Part shown: piece after piece, positions 27,102-34,715 of the stretch | How positions within the stretch are numbered: position 1 is the stretch's first letter | Layout: each line of letters opens with the position of its first letter | Origin: Xanthomonas arboricola pv. guizotiae | Lineage (GTDB): Bacteria; Pseudomonadota; Gammaproteobacteria; Xanthomonadales; Xanthomonadaceae | Length of the DNA stretch: 64,000 nt | Reading direction: 5' to 3' | NCBI RefSeq assembly: GCF_002940205.1 | Contig: NZ_MDSK01000017.1 | Span: forward strand, 32,581-96,580 | The notes under the pieces: generated by a model | Told to the model about the DNA's origin: nothing | Database searches by the model: none | Seen by the model: the letters and a program-made list of their open reading frames with translations, nothing else | Program-made: the position numbers and the translations under genes

Positions 27102-28580
27102 TCAGCAGGGACGATCGGCGGTCAGGCCGCAGGTCCAGCCCTGCCACCAGGTGTCGTTGGCATCGCGCACGCCACCGATGTAGTTCACCTGCTGGAAGAA
27201 GCTGCTCACCCCGTTCAAGCCCTGGAAGGCCGGCACGGCGCTTTCGTTGGCGCCATTGACGAAGGTGTTCTGCAACGTGGACACGCCGTTGGCGACGTTG
27301 TTGGTGCCGGCCGCGAACTGGGTGGCCGCACGCGCGTCGCTGCCGAAGGCCGTCGGGCAGGCGAAGAACACCGAGTTGAAGGTCCCGAGCGTGTCGGCAT
27401 CGGCCAGGTTGAAGCACACCAGGCCATCACCGCTGCCACCGGCCGGACGCGTGACGACGGAGTTGTAGAACGCGGCCTGCGTGCCCTGGTTGAGCATGAT
27501 CGCCGCACCGGCGCGCGCATTGCCCACGTAGGTGAAGTTGGCCACCTTCGGGCGCGAATATGGCTGACGGCGCAGGCTGCTCCACTCGTTCATGCGGTCG
27601 CCGCCACCGGCGCGCTGCACCACGATGCCGAACTGCAGTGCGCCGTTCCAGCCGGCGTCGGTATCCAGCGAATCGTCGTCGGCGCCGGTGATCACGATGT
27701 GGCTGCCGTTGACGCTGCCACCGAACCATTCGATACCGTCGTCGGAGCTATTGTGGATCTGCACATGATCCAGGCGCGTGCCGCTGCCCACGCCGGCCAG
27801 GGTGATGCCCTGCAGCTCGTTGTTGGGCGAAATTTCGAAGCCCGAATACATCACCCGCAGGTAGCGCATGGAGCCGCTGTTGTCGGTGGCGCTGTTGCCG
27901 CCGTAGAACGCATTGGTACCTTACACCTGCGCCTGGCATTCCGGCGTACCGGAGACCGTGGTGCCCGGGCAGTTGTTGATGGCCGCACGGCCCAGCACCA
28001 CGATGCCGCCCCACAAGCCGATGGTGTTGGCGCTGACCTGGCCCTCCAGCGCCTGGCGCGCGGTGAACACGATCGGGGCGGTGGCGCTGCCTTCGGCAAA
28101 GATCTGCGAACCGCGGTTGACCACGATGTAGTCGCTACCCGCCGAACCGAACAGGGTCACGCCCGGCTCGATGGTCAGGATGCCCTGCGTGCTGCCGGCA
28201 GCCGGTGCGATGGCGTTGCCGCCGCGGTCGGTGCCCACGTTGACGCGTCCGCTGATCGAATACGCCGTGCCCGCACGTGCCGGCACCACCAGGTTGCCGT
28301 TGATGGTGTCCGGCAGCTGGCAGGCGCGCAGCGTGTTGTTGGCGATGGTGCCGACGTTGGAGAAACCGGTCGGGCAATCGGCGGCCGGGCCGGTCGGTGC
28401 CGGAGCGGGCGTGGGTGCAGGCGTGGGCGCCGGGGTCGGTGCGGGAGCCGGCGTCGGTGCCGGCGGAAATGCGCCCTCGCCGGGCGAGGCGACACGATCG
28501 GCACCACCACCGCAGGCCGACAACGCCAGCGCGGTACCAAAGGTCATGAGAAGTGTCTTGCTGCTGTTGCGAACGGACAT
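27102..28580 (-). pseudogene. Surface lipoprotein with parallel-beta-helix-like repeats, interrupted by an in-frame stop
   Basis: Read through, the frame encodes 492 residues. ATG at 28580 with GGAGAT upstream; a lipoprotein signal LLMTFGTALALSACGGG (lipid on C22); a Pro/Ala/Thr linker (about residues 37-63); then a beta-helix-like domain with repeats such as GILTIEPGVTLFGSAGSDYI, HSHIVITGADDDS-type turns and IHNSSDDGIEWFGG. Codon 220 is TAA (27923-27921) between CQAQV and GTNAFYGGN, in the same frame, with coding sequence continuing to DRPC at the true end. A single base change from GAA or CAA would explain it. The truncated product would have 219 residues. I do not recognise a named family. 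Position beside a TonB receptor and T2SS suggests a secreted, ligand-binding partner. Confidence 0.75.
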
Positions 28581-28710
28581 GCGGCTGATCTCCAGGTCAA
28601 GAAAGGTCCGGTATGAAGAGGAGTCGTCAAGAATTGGTTGCGTTCCGCTCACTGCAGTGGCGAGCACGTTCAAGATCCCCGTCACTTTTATAGGGGCTGT
28701 CTGTTTCATT

Positions 28711-28756
28711 TGTCTTACGACGACACAATTGACACATGCCTGCCACACATTGACAT
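28711..28756. promoter_or_regulatory. GACAC/TGTC repeats in the divergent promoter region
   Basis: Plus-strand TGTC at 28711, GACAC at 28722 and 28731, and GACAT at 28752 lie between the lipoprotein gene and the divergent oxygenase gene. The motif matches that of the xcsC upstream array. A TATAA-like element sits at 28689-28693. Function unproven. Confidence 0.35.
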
Positions 28757-28769
28757 GCACTGTAGGAGG

Positions 28770-29630
28770 ATGACTCCGCCTCCTATCCCCGCTGCCCTGG
28801 GCGACTGGATCATTGCGCAGGCAATGGCCGGCCAGCCGCCCGAACAAGCGCTACAGCCGCTCCTGGATCAGGGCTGGAACGAACAGGACGCCATCGACGC
28901 AGTCGAGGCCCTGCTGCGCGACCACATCCAGCAGCACGCGCAGACGCATGGCCTGCCGGTGCCGGTGCGCGTGCCGGCAGTGCTGCAGGACAACGATGCC
29001 TCGTTGCTGGACCTGGGCGATCGCCAGGTGCGCGTGCTGGTCAGCCTGTTGCTGCCGCGCGTGGTGGTGCTGGGCGATTTTTTGTCCGATGCCGAATGCG
29101 AGGCATTGATCGCACTGGCGCAGCCACGCCTGGCGCGTTCGCGCACGGTGGACAACGACAACGGCGCGCAGATCGTGCATGCCGCACGCACCAGCCACAG
29201 CATGTGCCTGCAGCTGGGGCAGGATGCGCTGTGCCAACGCATCGAAGCACGCATCGCCCGCCTGCTCGACTGGCCCGTGGACCACGGCGAGGGACTGCAG
29301 GTGTTGCGCTATGCCACCGGCGCCGAGTATCAGCCGCACTACGATTACTTCGACCCCGCGGCCGCCGGCACGCCGGTGTTGCTGCAGGCGGGCGGCCAAC
29401 GCGTCGCATCGCTGGTGATGTATCTCAACACGCCCGAACGCGGCGGCGCCACGCGCTTTCCCGATGCGCACCTGGACGTCGCTGCGGTGAAGGGCAATGC
29501 GGTGTTCTTCAGCTACGACCGCCCGCATCCAATGACACGCAGCCTGCATGCCGGCGCACCGGTCCTGGCCGGCGAAAAGTGGGTCGCAACCAAGTGGCTA
29601 CGCGAACGCGCGGTGCGCATGCCCGGCTGA
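28770..29630 (+). CDS. Prolyl 4-hydroxylase-like 2OG-Fe(II) dioxygenase
   Basis: Cytosolic-looking 2-oxoglutarate/iron dioxygenase of 286 residues. The catalytic double-stranded beta-helix is at the C-terminus, with iron ligands H190 and D192 in EYQPHYDYFDP and H260 in TRSLHAG; K270 in GEKWVATKWLRE is the likely 2-oxoglutarate anchor. The N-terminal about 60 residues form a helical extension. Bacterial members hydroxylate prolines in proteins such as EF-Tu, but the target here is unknown. The chosen ATG is immediately preceded by GGAGG with no spacer, which is odd; an in-frame ATG at 28755 (adding MHCRR) lacks a ribosome site. The gene is monocistronic and convergent with the VanZ-like gene. 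Confidence 0.85.
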   Translation: MTPPPIPAALGDWIIAQAMAGQPPEQALQPLLDQGWNEQDAIDAVEALLRDHIQQHAQTHGLPVPVRVPAVLQDNDASLLDLGDRQVRVLVSLLLPRVVVLGDFLSDAECEALIALAQPRLARSRTVDNDNGAQIVHAARTSHSMCLQLGQDALCQRIEARIARLLDWPVDHGEGLQVLRYATGAEYQPHYDYFDPAAAGTPVLLQAGGQRVASLVMYLNTPERGGATRFPDAHLDVAAVKGNAVFFSYDRPHPMTRSLHAGAPVLAGEKWVATKWLRERAVRMPG

Positions 29631-29757
29631 GAGCGAAGATTGAAAGCTACGCAGTCGCAGGTGGACGAGCATCGCGCACGGCTCTCAACCTTGCACACCG
29701 ACCATCTCCACCGGCCCCTGCAGCAAAGCTGCAGACCACTCGCTCCGCACAACAGAT

Positions 29758-30174
29758 CTACCCGCGCGACCCGAACATGCGCCTGTCCATCCGCAACATC
29801 ACCGAGCGCAGTGGCGTCCACACCAGGCACAGGCCGGCGAGGATGCCCAAGGTATCGGCCAGCGCATCGTAGGGATCCGCGCTGCGGTTGGTGGTCAATG
29901 CGCCTTGCGCGATCTCGATGCCGATCCCCAGCAGCACCAATCCGAATGCCGCAAGCAACAGCGCGCGGCGGGTGGCAAACAGCTGCACCGCCCCCCAGCA
30001 CAACAGCGCGAAGGTCAAGAAGTGCTCGGCCTTGTCGCTGTTGGACGGCAGTTCCGGAAACTCTGGCGGCGGCCCCATGCATACCGCAATCACCACCAAG
30101 ATTGCGGTGATCCACAAGCCTACCCATAACCGTGGCCGCTGGAATGGGCGCAGCGCCGCACTCACAACCGCCAT
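29758..30174 (-). CDS. VanZ-like membrane protein
   Basis: Inner-membrane protein of 138 residues with four predicted helices: LWVGLWITAILVVIAVCMG, HFLTFALLCWGAVQLF, ALLLAAFGLVLLGIGIEIAQ and DTLGILAGLCLVWTPL. The conserved VanZ pattern of SDKAEHF after helix 1 and EIAQ...RSADPYDALADTLG is present. VanZ homologues are widespread and mostly of unknown role; teicoplanin resistance is known only for the enterococcal one. Its start overlaps the end of the upstream methyltransferase gene by 13 bases, so the two are cotranscribed. Confidence 0.83.
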   Translation of the reverse strand: MAVVSAALRPFQRPRLWVGLWITAILVVIAVCMGPPPEFPELPSNSDKAEHFLTFALLCWGAVQLFATRRALLLAAFGLVLLGIGIEIAQGALTTNRSADPYDALADTLGILAGLCLVWTPLRSVMLRMDRRMFGSRG

Positions 30175-31346
30175 GTGAGATCGCCCGCCAGAAATGCCGG
30201 CGCAAAATCGACGTCGCGCGCAAAACCCATCACCTGGAAGCGCTCGCCCATTTCGCTGGGCAAGGTCAGCCGCTTGATCTGCTCACGCAGCCGCATGCGC
30301 CCGACTTCGTCGGTGCGCGTGTCGGCCTGCGCCAGCAACGCATCCAGGCCGTTGCCGAGCAGAAAGCTCGCTTGCGTGCAGTAGCCGGCCAGTTCGAAAC
30401 CGGCTCCGGTGCCGGCTTCGGCCAACGCAGTGAAGTCCACCGACGCAGTCAGATCCTGCAGGCCCGGCCAGCGATACAAATCCTCATGCATGCGATGGCG
30501 ATAGAACGCGCGCAGGGTGCCGTCTTCGCGCTGCGCACGATAGAACTCGCCACGCGGGTAACCGTAGTCGACGAACAACATCGCGCCGCGCTTCAGACCG
30601 CCGGCCACTGCCTGGATCCAGTAGGGCAACTGCGGCAGCAGTTCGGAGCGATAACCATCGGCGAAGGGCTGCTCCAGATAACGTTCCAGATGCCGCACCG
30701 CCGCGCCCAGCAAGGCATCGGCCGGCTGCTCGCCGCGCGCGAATTGCTGCTGCGCATCCAGCACCACGGTTTCTTCATACACCTCGCCATCGCGCAGCGT
30801 GAAGCGCGGCGTGGGCAATGCGTCGATCACTTCGTTGGCGAACAGCACCCCGTCCCAATCGTCCGGGAACGGCCCGTCCAGCCACTCCACCAGATCGAAG
30901 ACCGGCGGGATCAGGCTGCGTCCCAGCCGCTCGCGCTGACGCTCGCGCAGGTCGGCGCTGGGCTCCAGGATCGCGTAACGCTCCGGCAGCGCATCCAGCT
31001 CAAGCAGACGCTTGAGCGTGACTTCGGCGAACGCACCGCTGCCGCCGCCCACCTCCAGCACCCGCGCCTGCGGCCCGAGCTGCTGCAGCACCGGTGCCAG
31101 CGCACCGGACACGGTGGCCGCGAACAACGGCCCCAGCTCCGGTGCGGTGACGAAATCGCCCGCCTCGCCGAACTTGCTGGAGCCGGCGCTGTAATAGCCC
31201 AGCCCCGGCGCATACAACGCCAGCTCCATGAAACGCGAGAACGCAATCGCACCACCGGCGGCGGCGATCTCGGCGCGCAGATGCGCGGCCAGCCGGTCGC
31301 TATGCGCCAGGGCGTCCGGATCGGGAGTAGGAAGGTCGGCGTGCAT
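30162..31346 (-). CDS. MidA/NDUFAF7-family SAM-dependent methyltransferase
   Basis: 394-residue methyltransferase. Typical start SRFMELALYAPGLGYYSAGS (about 38-57) and SAM-binding motif ARVLEVGGGSGAF (about 93-105), plus GVLFANEVIDALPTPRF, where the family has an acidic and aromatic patch. In eukaryotes NDUFAF7 methylates an arginine of a complex I subunit; bacterial partners are not established. The ATG at 31346 places the fold correctly; a longer frame exists but reads into the divergent promoter. It is divergent from the pteridine reductase gene, with 67 bases between the starts. Confidence 0.87.
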   Translation of the reverse strand: MHADLPTPDPDALAHSDRLAAHLRAEIAAAGGAIAFSRFMELALYAPGLGYYSAGSSKFGEAGDFVTAPELGPLFAATVSGALAPVLQQLGPQARVLEVGGGSGAFAEVTLKRLLELDALPERYAILEPSADLRERQRERLGRSLIPPVFDLVEWLDGPFPDDWDGVLFANEVIDALPTPRFTLRDGEVYEETVVLDAQQQFARGEQPADALLGAAVRHLERYLEQPFADGYRSELLPQLPYWIQAVAGGLKRGAMLFVDYGYPRGEFYRAQREDGTLRAFYRHRMHEDLYRWPGLQDLTASVDFTALAEAGTGAGFELAGYCTQASFLLGNGLDALLAQADTRTDEVGRMRLREQIKRLTLPSEMGERFQVMGFARDVDFAPAFLAGDLTWRL

Positions 31347-31413
31347 GCGGGCACCGGTTGCGGGGACAATGCACAGGATAGCCGAGCCCCTTGCAACGCC
31401 GAGCGAGTACGCC

Positions 31414-32151
31414 ATGACAGACAGTTCCAAGGTGGTGTTGATCACCGGTGCAGGCCGCCGGATTGGCGCGCAGATCGCCACCACGCTGCATGCGGCCGGC
31501 TACCGCGTTGCCCTGCATGCGCACCGCTCCGGCGAGGCGCTCGGCGCGCGCGTAGCGGAGCTCTGTGCCCTGCGCGCCGGCAGCGCGCAGGCCTTGCACG
31601 CCGATCTGCGCCTGCCGGAGGCGCCGGCGCAGCTGGTCGCCGACTGCATCGCTGCGTTCGGCCGCCTGGATGGCGTGGTCAACAATGCCTCCGCGTTCTA
31701 CCCCACCGCGCTTGGCGCAGCGACAGCCGCGCAATGGGACGAGTTGTTCGCAGTCAATGCACGCGCGCCGTTCTTCATCGCCCAGGCTGCCGCCGCGCAG
31801 CTGCGCCATCATCGCGGTGCCATCGTCAACATCACCGACCTGCACGCGCAGCTGCCGATGCGCAATCACCCGCTGTACGGCGCGTCCAAGAGTGCGCTGG
31901 AAATGCTGACCCGCTCGCTCGCGCTGGAACTGGCACCGGAGGTGCGCGTCAACGCGGTCGCGCCCGGCGCGATCCTGTGGCCGGAGGAAGGCAAATCCGC
32001 AGCGTCCAGGCAGGCGCTGCTCGCACGCACGCCATTGGAACGCATCGGCACGCCCGAGGAAATCGCCGAGGCGGTGCGCTGGCTGCTGGACGACGCCGGC
32101 TTCGTCACCGGCCACACCCTGCATGTGGACGGCGGCCGCCAGCTCAGTTGA
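31414..32151 (+). CDS. Pteridine reductase (short-chain dehydrogenase)
   Basis: NADPH-dependent reductase of 245 residues that reduces dihydrobiopterin/dihydrofolate-type pteridines. The nucleotide-binding motif is TGAGRRIG (11-18); the arginine in TGxxxRxG is diagnostic of pteridine reductase/FolM rather than ordinary SDRs. NNASAFYPT, then the catalytic YGASK motif and the C-terminal GHTLHVDGGRQLS complete the fold; the usual catalytic serine position carries an Asp (NITDLHAQ), as in pteridine reductases. It ends 12 bases from the convergent folK, an apparent functional pairing in folate metabolism. Confidence 0.88.
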   Translation: MTDSSKVVLITGAGRRIGAQIATTLHAAGYRVALHAHRSGEALGARVAELCALRAGSAQALHADLRLPEAPAQLVADCIAAFGRLDGVVNNASAFYPTALGAATAAQWDELFAVNARAPFFIAQAAAAQLRHHRGAIVNITDLHAQLPMRNHPLYGASKSALEMLTRSLALELAPEVRVNAVAPGAILWPEEGKSAASRQALLARTPLERIGTPEEIAEAVRWLLDDAGFVTGHTLHVDGGRQLS

Positions 32152-32163
32152 GCGGCGACGGCG

Positions 32164-32676
32164 CTAGCGCGCCACATCCAGCGCCGGGGCCGCGTCCAGT
32201 GCCACCGTCGTGAACGCGATGCCGTGCTGCGGATGCGCCTGCCACAGCGCGGCCAGGGTCTGCCCGCTCAGCGGGTCGACAAAATCGGGCGCGATATCGG
32301 CCAGCGGCTTCAACACGAAGGCATGCTTGAGCTCGGGCCGCGGGATGCGCAGATGGCCGGGGCCTTCGATGATGCAATCGCCGAAGAACACCACATCCAC
32401 GTCCAGGGTGCGGTCGCTGAAACGCGGGCCGCTGCGATCGCGGCCGTGCGCATCTTCCAGCGCATGCAGCCAGTGGTCCAGCGCGGCCAGGTCCATGTCC
32501 GTGTCCAGCGCCACGGCGTTGTTGACGAAGTCCGGCCCGTCGAAGCCCACCGCTGGCGTGCGATACGCCGGCGAGACCGCAAGTTGGCCGAAGCGTGCGC
32601 GCAAGGCGTCGACGGCCAGGCGCAGGTAGTGGGTCGGCTGGACGTTGCTGCCGAGGCTGAGAAGCACGGTGGTCAT
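32164..32676 (-). CDS. folK: 6-hydroxymethyl-7,8-dihydropterin pyrophosphokinase
   Basis: HPPK, 170 residues, transfers pyrophosphate from ATP to 6-hydroxymethyl-dihydropterin in folate synthesis. Start LLSLGSNVQPTHYLRLAVDA, central GPDFVNNAVALDT, and the signature GPRFSDRTLDVDVVFFGD with the two magnesium-binding aspartates (DVD), followed by IPRPELKHAFVLKPLADIAP. Length is normal. The other folate-path genes (folB, folP) are not adjacent; its neighbour is a convergent pteridine reductase. Confidence 0.93.
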   Translation of the reverse strand: MTTVLLSLGSNVQPTHYLRLAVDALRARFGQLAVSPAYRTPAVGFDGPDFVNNAVALDTDMDLAALDHWLHALEDAHGRDRSGPRFSDRTLDVDVVFFGDCIIEGPGHLRIPRPELKHAFVLKPLADIAPDFVDPLSGQTLAALWQAHPQHGIAFTTVALDAAPALDVAR

Positions 32677-32768
32677 GCGTTATTCGCGCATGCGGCCGGC
32701 GTGGGCGTCAACTGTTGCGATCGTGCCGCACCTGAGCCTGCCCGCCCACGGGGTGCCAGGCCCTGGCC

Positions 32769-34271
32769 TCAGGCCACTTCCAGCGCATGCGCCACCGCGC
32801 GGAATACCCGGCGCATTTCCAGCGGTTTGCGCAGCACATGCACCGGGATATCCGGTGGGAAGTGCGAACGTTGCAGCGGCGCGCCGACGTCCTCGAGCAC
32901 GATCGCCGGGCCGTGATAGCCCAGCTCCTGCATGCTCAACAACACGCTCACCGCCGAGAGCTGGATGATGTCGCTGTCGATGATCACCAGGTCCGGCATC
33001 GCGTGCTGCTGCACCAATTGCAGCGCCGCCGCGCCATCGGTGGCCAACTGCGGTTGATAGCCCTGGCTGGACAAGGCGTTGCCCAGCAGCGACAGGCGCG
33101 TGGCCTCGCCATCCACCAGCAGGATGCGCTGCCCATGCCCCAACGCCAGCGGCGGCTCGGTGTCGGCAATCGTCACTGCGGCCGCACGCATCGGCACGAT
33201 CATGTCGAACCGCGTGCCCTCGCCCAGGCGGCTGTCGACCACGATGCTGCCGCCGTAGCTTTCGACGATGCGCTTGCAGGAAATCAGCCCCAGGCCGGTG
33301 CCATCGGCCTTGGTGGTGAAGAAGGGGCTGAACAGGCGTGCGCGGGTGTCCTCGCTCATGCCCACGCCGGTGTCGGCCACGCTCATGCGCACGCGCGCGC
33401 CGTCGTGGCGATCGGCCGACAGGGTCAGCATCCCGCCGCCCGGCATCGCCTGGATCGCGTTCAGGCCCAGGTTGAGCAGGCACTGCTGCAACTCGGTGTA
33501 GTTGGCCTCGATGGTCAGATCCAGCGGGATCGTGTCCATCTGCAGGCGCACGCCGTCGGGCAGGCTGCTCTTGAGCAGCATCTGCACGGCCTGGAACAGG
33601 CTGGCGATCGACACCTGCTCGCGCGGCTTGTTGGAGCCACGCACGAACGAGAGCATCGACTCGGCCATCTCGTGCCCGCGCCGGCCGCACTCGGCCACCA
33701 CGTTGGCCAGCTGGCGCAGCTGCGGATCGTCGGTGCGTCCGGCCAGCAGGTCGGGCACGATCAACAGCGGTTGCAGGATATTGCGCAGGTCGTGGCTCAA
33801 CCCGGCCGCCAGCATTGCCAGGCTTTCCAGCCGCTGCGCGCGCATCAGCTCGCTCTCCACGCGCTGGCGTTCCAGGTCGGCGCGCGCCTCGCGGATCGCA
33901 CGGATCACCGCGCTCGGCAGGCGGGTCGGATTGTGCTTGATGATGTAGTCGTTGGCGCCGTCCTGCAGCGCCTTGACCGCGGTCTCCTCGCCCATGGTGC
34001 CGGAGACGAAAATGAAAGGCGTGGCGCCGCTCTGGCGCACCAGGCGCAGCGCCTGATGGCCGGAAAAACCGGGCATGCTCAGATCCGAGAGCACGATGTC
34101 CGGCTGGAATTCATCCAGTGCGGCACGCAGCGACGGTTCGCTGTCCACCCGCTCGAACGCCGCATCCAGCCCGGCATCGAGCAGCTGATCGGACAGCAGC
34201 TCGGCGTCTTCCGGTGAATCTTCCACCAGAAGGATCTTCAACTGCTCCAGTTTGCCCCCCTCATGCAGCAT
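32769..34271 (-). CDS. Hybrid sensor: REC - histidine kinase - REC
   Basis: Cytoplasmic two-component protein of 500 residues without membrane segments. Domain order: receiver 1 (LKILLVEDSPEDAEL; phospho-acceptor D63 in VLSDLSMPG), dimerisation domain with H160 in AAGLSHDLRNIL, HATPase (NLGLNAIQAMPGGG, SVADTGVGMS, GTGLGLISCKRIVESYGG) and receiver 2 (RILLVDGEATRLSL; acceptor Asp in LVIIDSDII). Receiver 2 is degenerate: it has GEATR in place of the usual acidic pair environment. The layout suggests it takes phosphate from another kinase and relays or tunes it. Only 3 bases separate it from the upstream response regulator. Confidence 0.88.
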   Translation of the reverse strand: MLHEGGKLEQLKILLVEDSPEDAELLSDQLLDAGLDAAFERVDSEPSLRAALDEFQPDIVLSDLSMPGFSGHQALRLVRQSGATPFIFVSGTMGEETAVKALQDGANDYIIKHNPTRLPSAVIRAIREARADLERQRVESELMRAQRLESLAMLAAGLSHDLRNILQPLLIVPDLLAGRTDDPQLRQLANVVAECGRRGHEMAESMLSFVRGSNKPREQVSIASLFQAVQMLLKSSLPDGVRLQMDTIPLDLTIEANYTELQQCLLNLGLNAIQAMPGGGMLTLSADRHDGARVRMSVADTGVGMSEDTRARLFSPFFTTKADGTGLGLISCKRIVESYGGSIVVDSRLGEGTRFDMIVPMRAAAVTIADTEPPLALGHGQRILLVDGEATRLSLLGNALSSQGYQPQLATDGAAALQLVQQHAMPDLVIIDSDIIQLSAVSVLLSMQELGYHGPAIVLEDVGAPLQRSHFPPDIPVHVLRKPLEMRRVFRAVAHALEVA

Positions 34272-34274
34272 GGG

Positions 34275-34715
34275 TCAGTCCAGCTCCGGTGCCTGATTGA
34301 TGACCGCCCAGAAGGTGCCGAGCGTCTTGACTGCATTGAAGAACTGATCCACGTCCACCGGCTTGACCACATAGGCATTCACGCCCAGGTCCCAGCTGCG
34401 GGCCAGGTCGCTCTCCTCGCGCGAGGACGACAGGATCACCACCGGCAGGCGCTTGAGCGACTCCTCGCTGCGGATCTGCTTGAGCACCTCCAGCCCGTCC
34501 AGGCGCGGCATCTTGATGTCCAGCAGCAATACCGCCGGCAGGCCTTCCTCGCGATCGGCGAAGATGCCCCGACGCAGCAGGTAGTCCATGGTCTCCACGC
34601 CGTCCTCGACGTGCACGATGGGATTGGCCAGGCGGGCTTCGCGCAGGGCATCGACGGCCATTTCCGCATCGGCCGGGCTGTCTTCTGCCAGAAGAATGGT
34701 ACGGATGGCGGTCAT
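34275..34715 (-). CDS. Rcp1-type single-domain response regulator
   Basis: 146-residue receiver with no output domain. ED acidic pair (LLAEDSPADAE), phospho-acceptor D66 (LLLDIKMPRLDG), switch SSSREESD and K in AYVVKPVDVDQFF. This type pairs with phytochrome-like kinases. It overlaps the upstream CHASE3-PAS kinase by 4 bases (ATGA) and precedes the hybrid kinase by 3 bases. It is therefore a plausible shuttle between the membrane sensor and the soluble hybrid protein. Confidence 0.92.
   Translation of the reverse strand: MTAIRTILLAEDSPADAEMAVDALREARLANPIVHVEDGVETMDYLLRRGIFADREEGLPAVLLLDIKMPRLDGLEVLKQIRSEESLKRLPVVILSSSREESDLARSWDLGVNAYVVKPVDVDQFFNAVKTLGTFWAVINQAPELD

Noticed and set aside
27921..27923. 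Selenocysteine or readthrough at the lipoprotein stop
   Set aside because: The codon is TAA, not TGA, and no recoding structure is seen.
28384..28470. CRISPR-like or tandem DNA repeat
   Set aside because: It encodes the Pro/Ala/Thr linker of the lipoprotein; the repetition is amino-acid composition, with no spacers.
28700..28760. PhoB box by the lipoprotein gene
   Set aside because: The TGTC repeats are not in the 11-base phase of the Pho box, and the A/T-rich spacers are absent.
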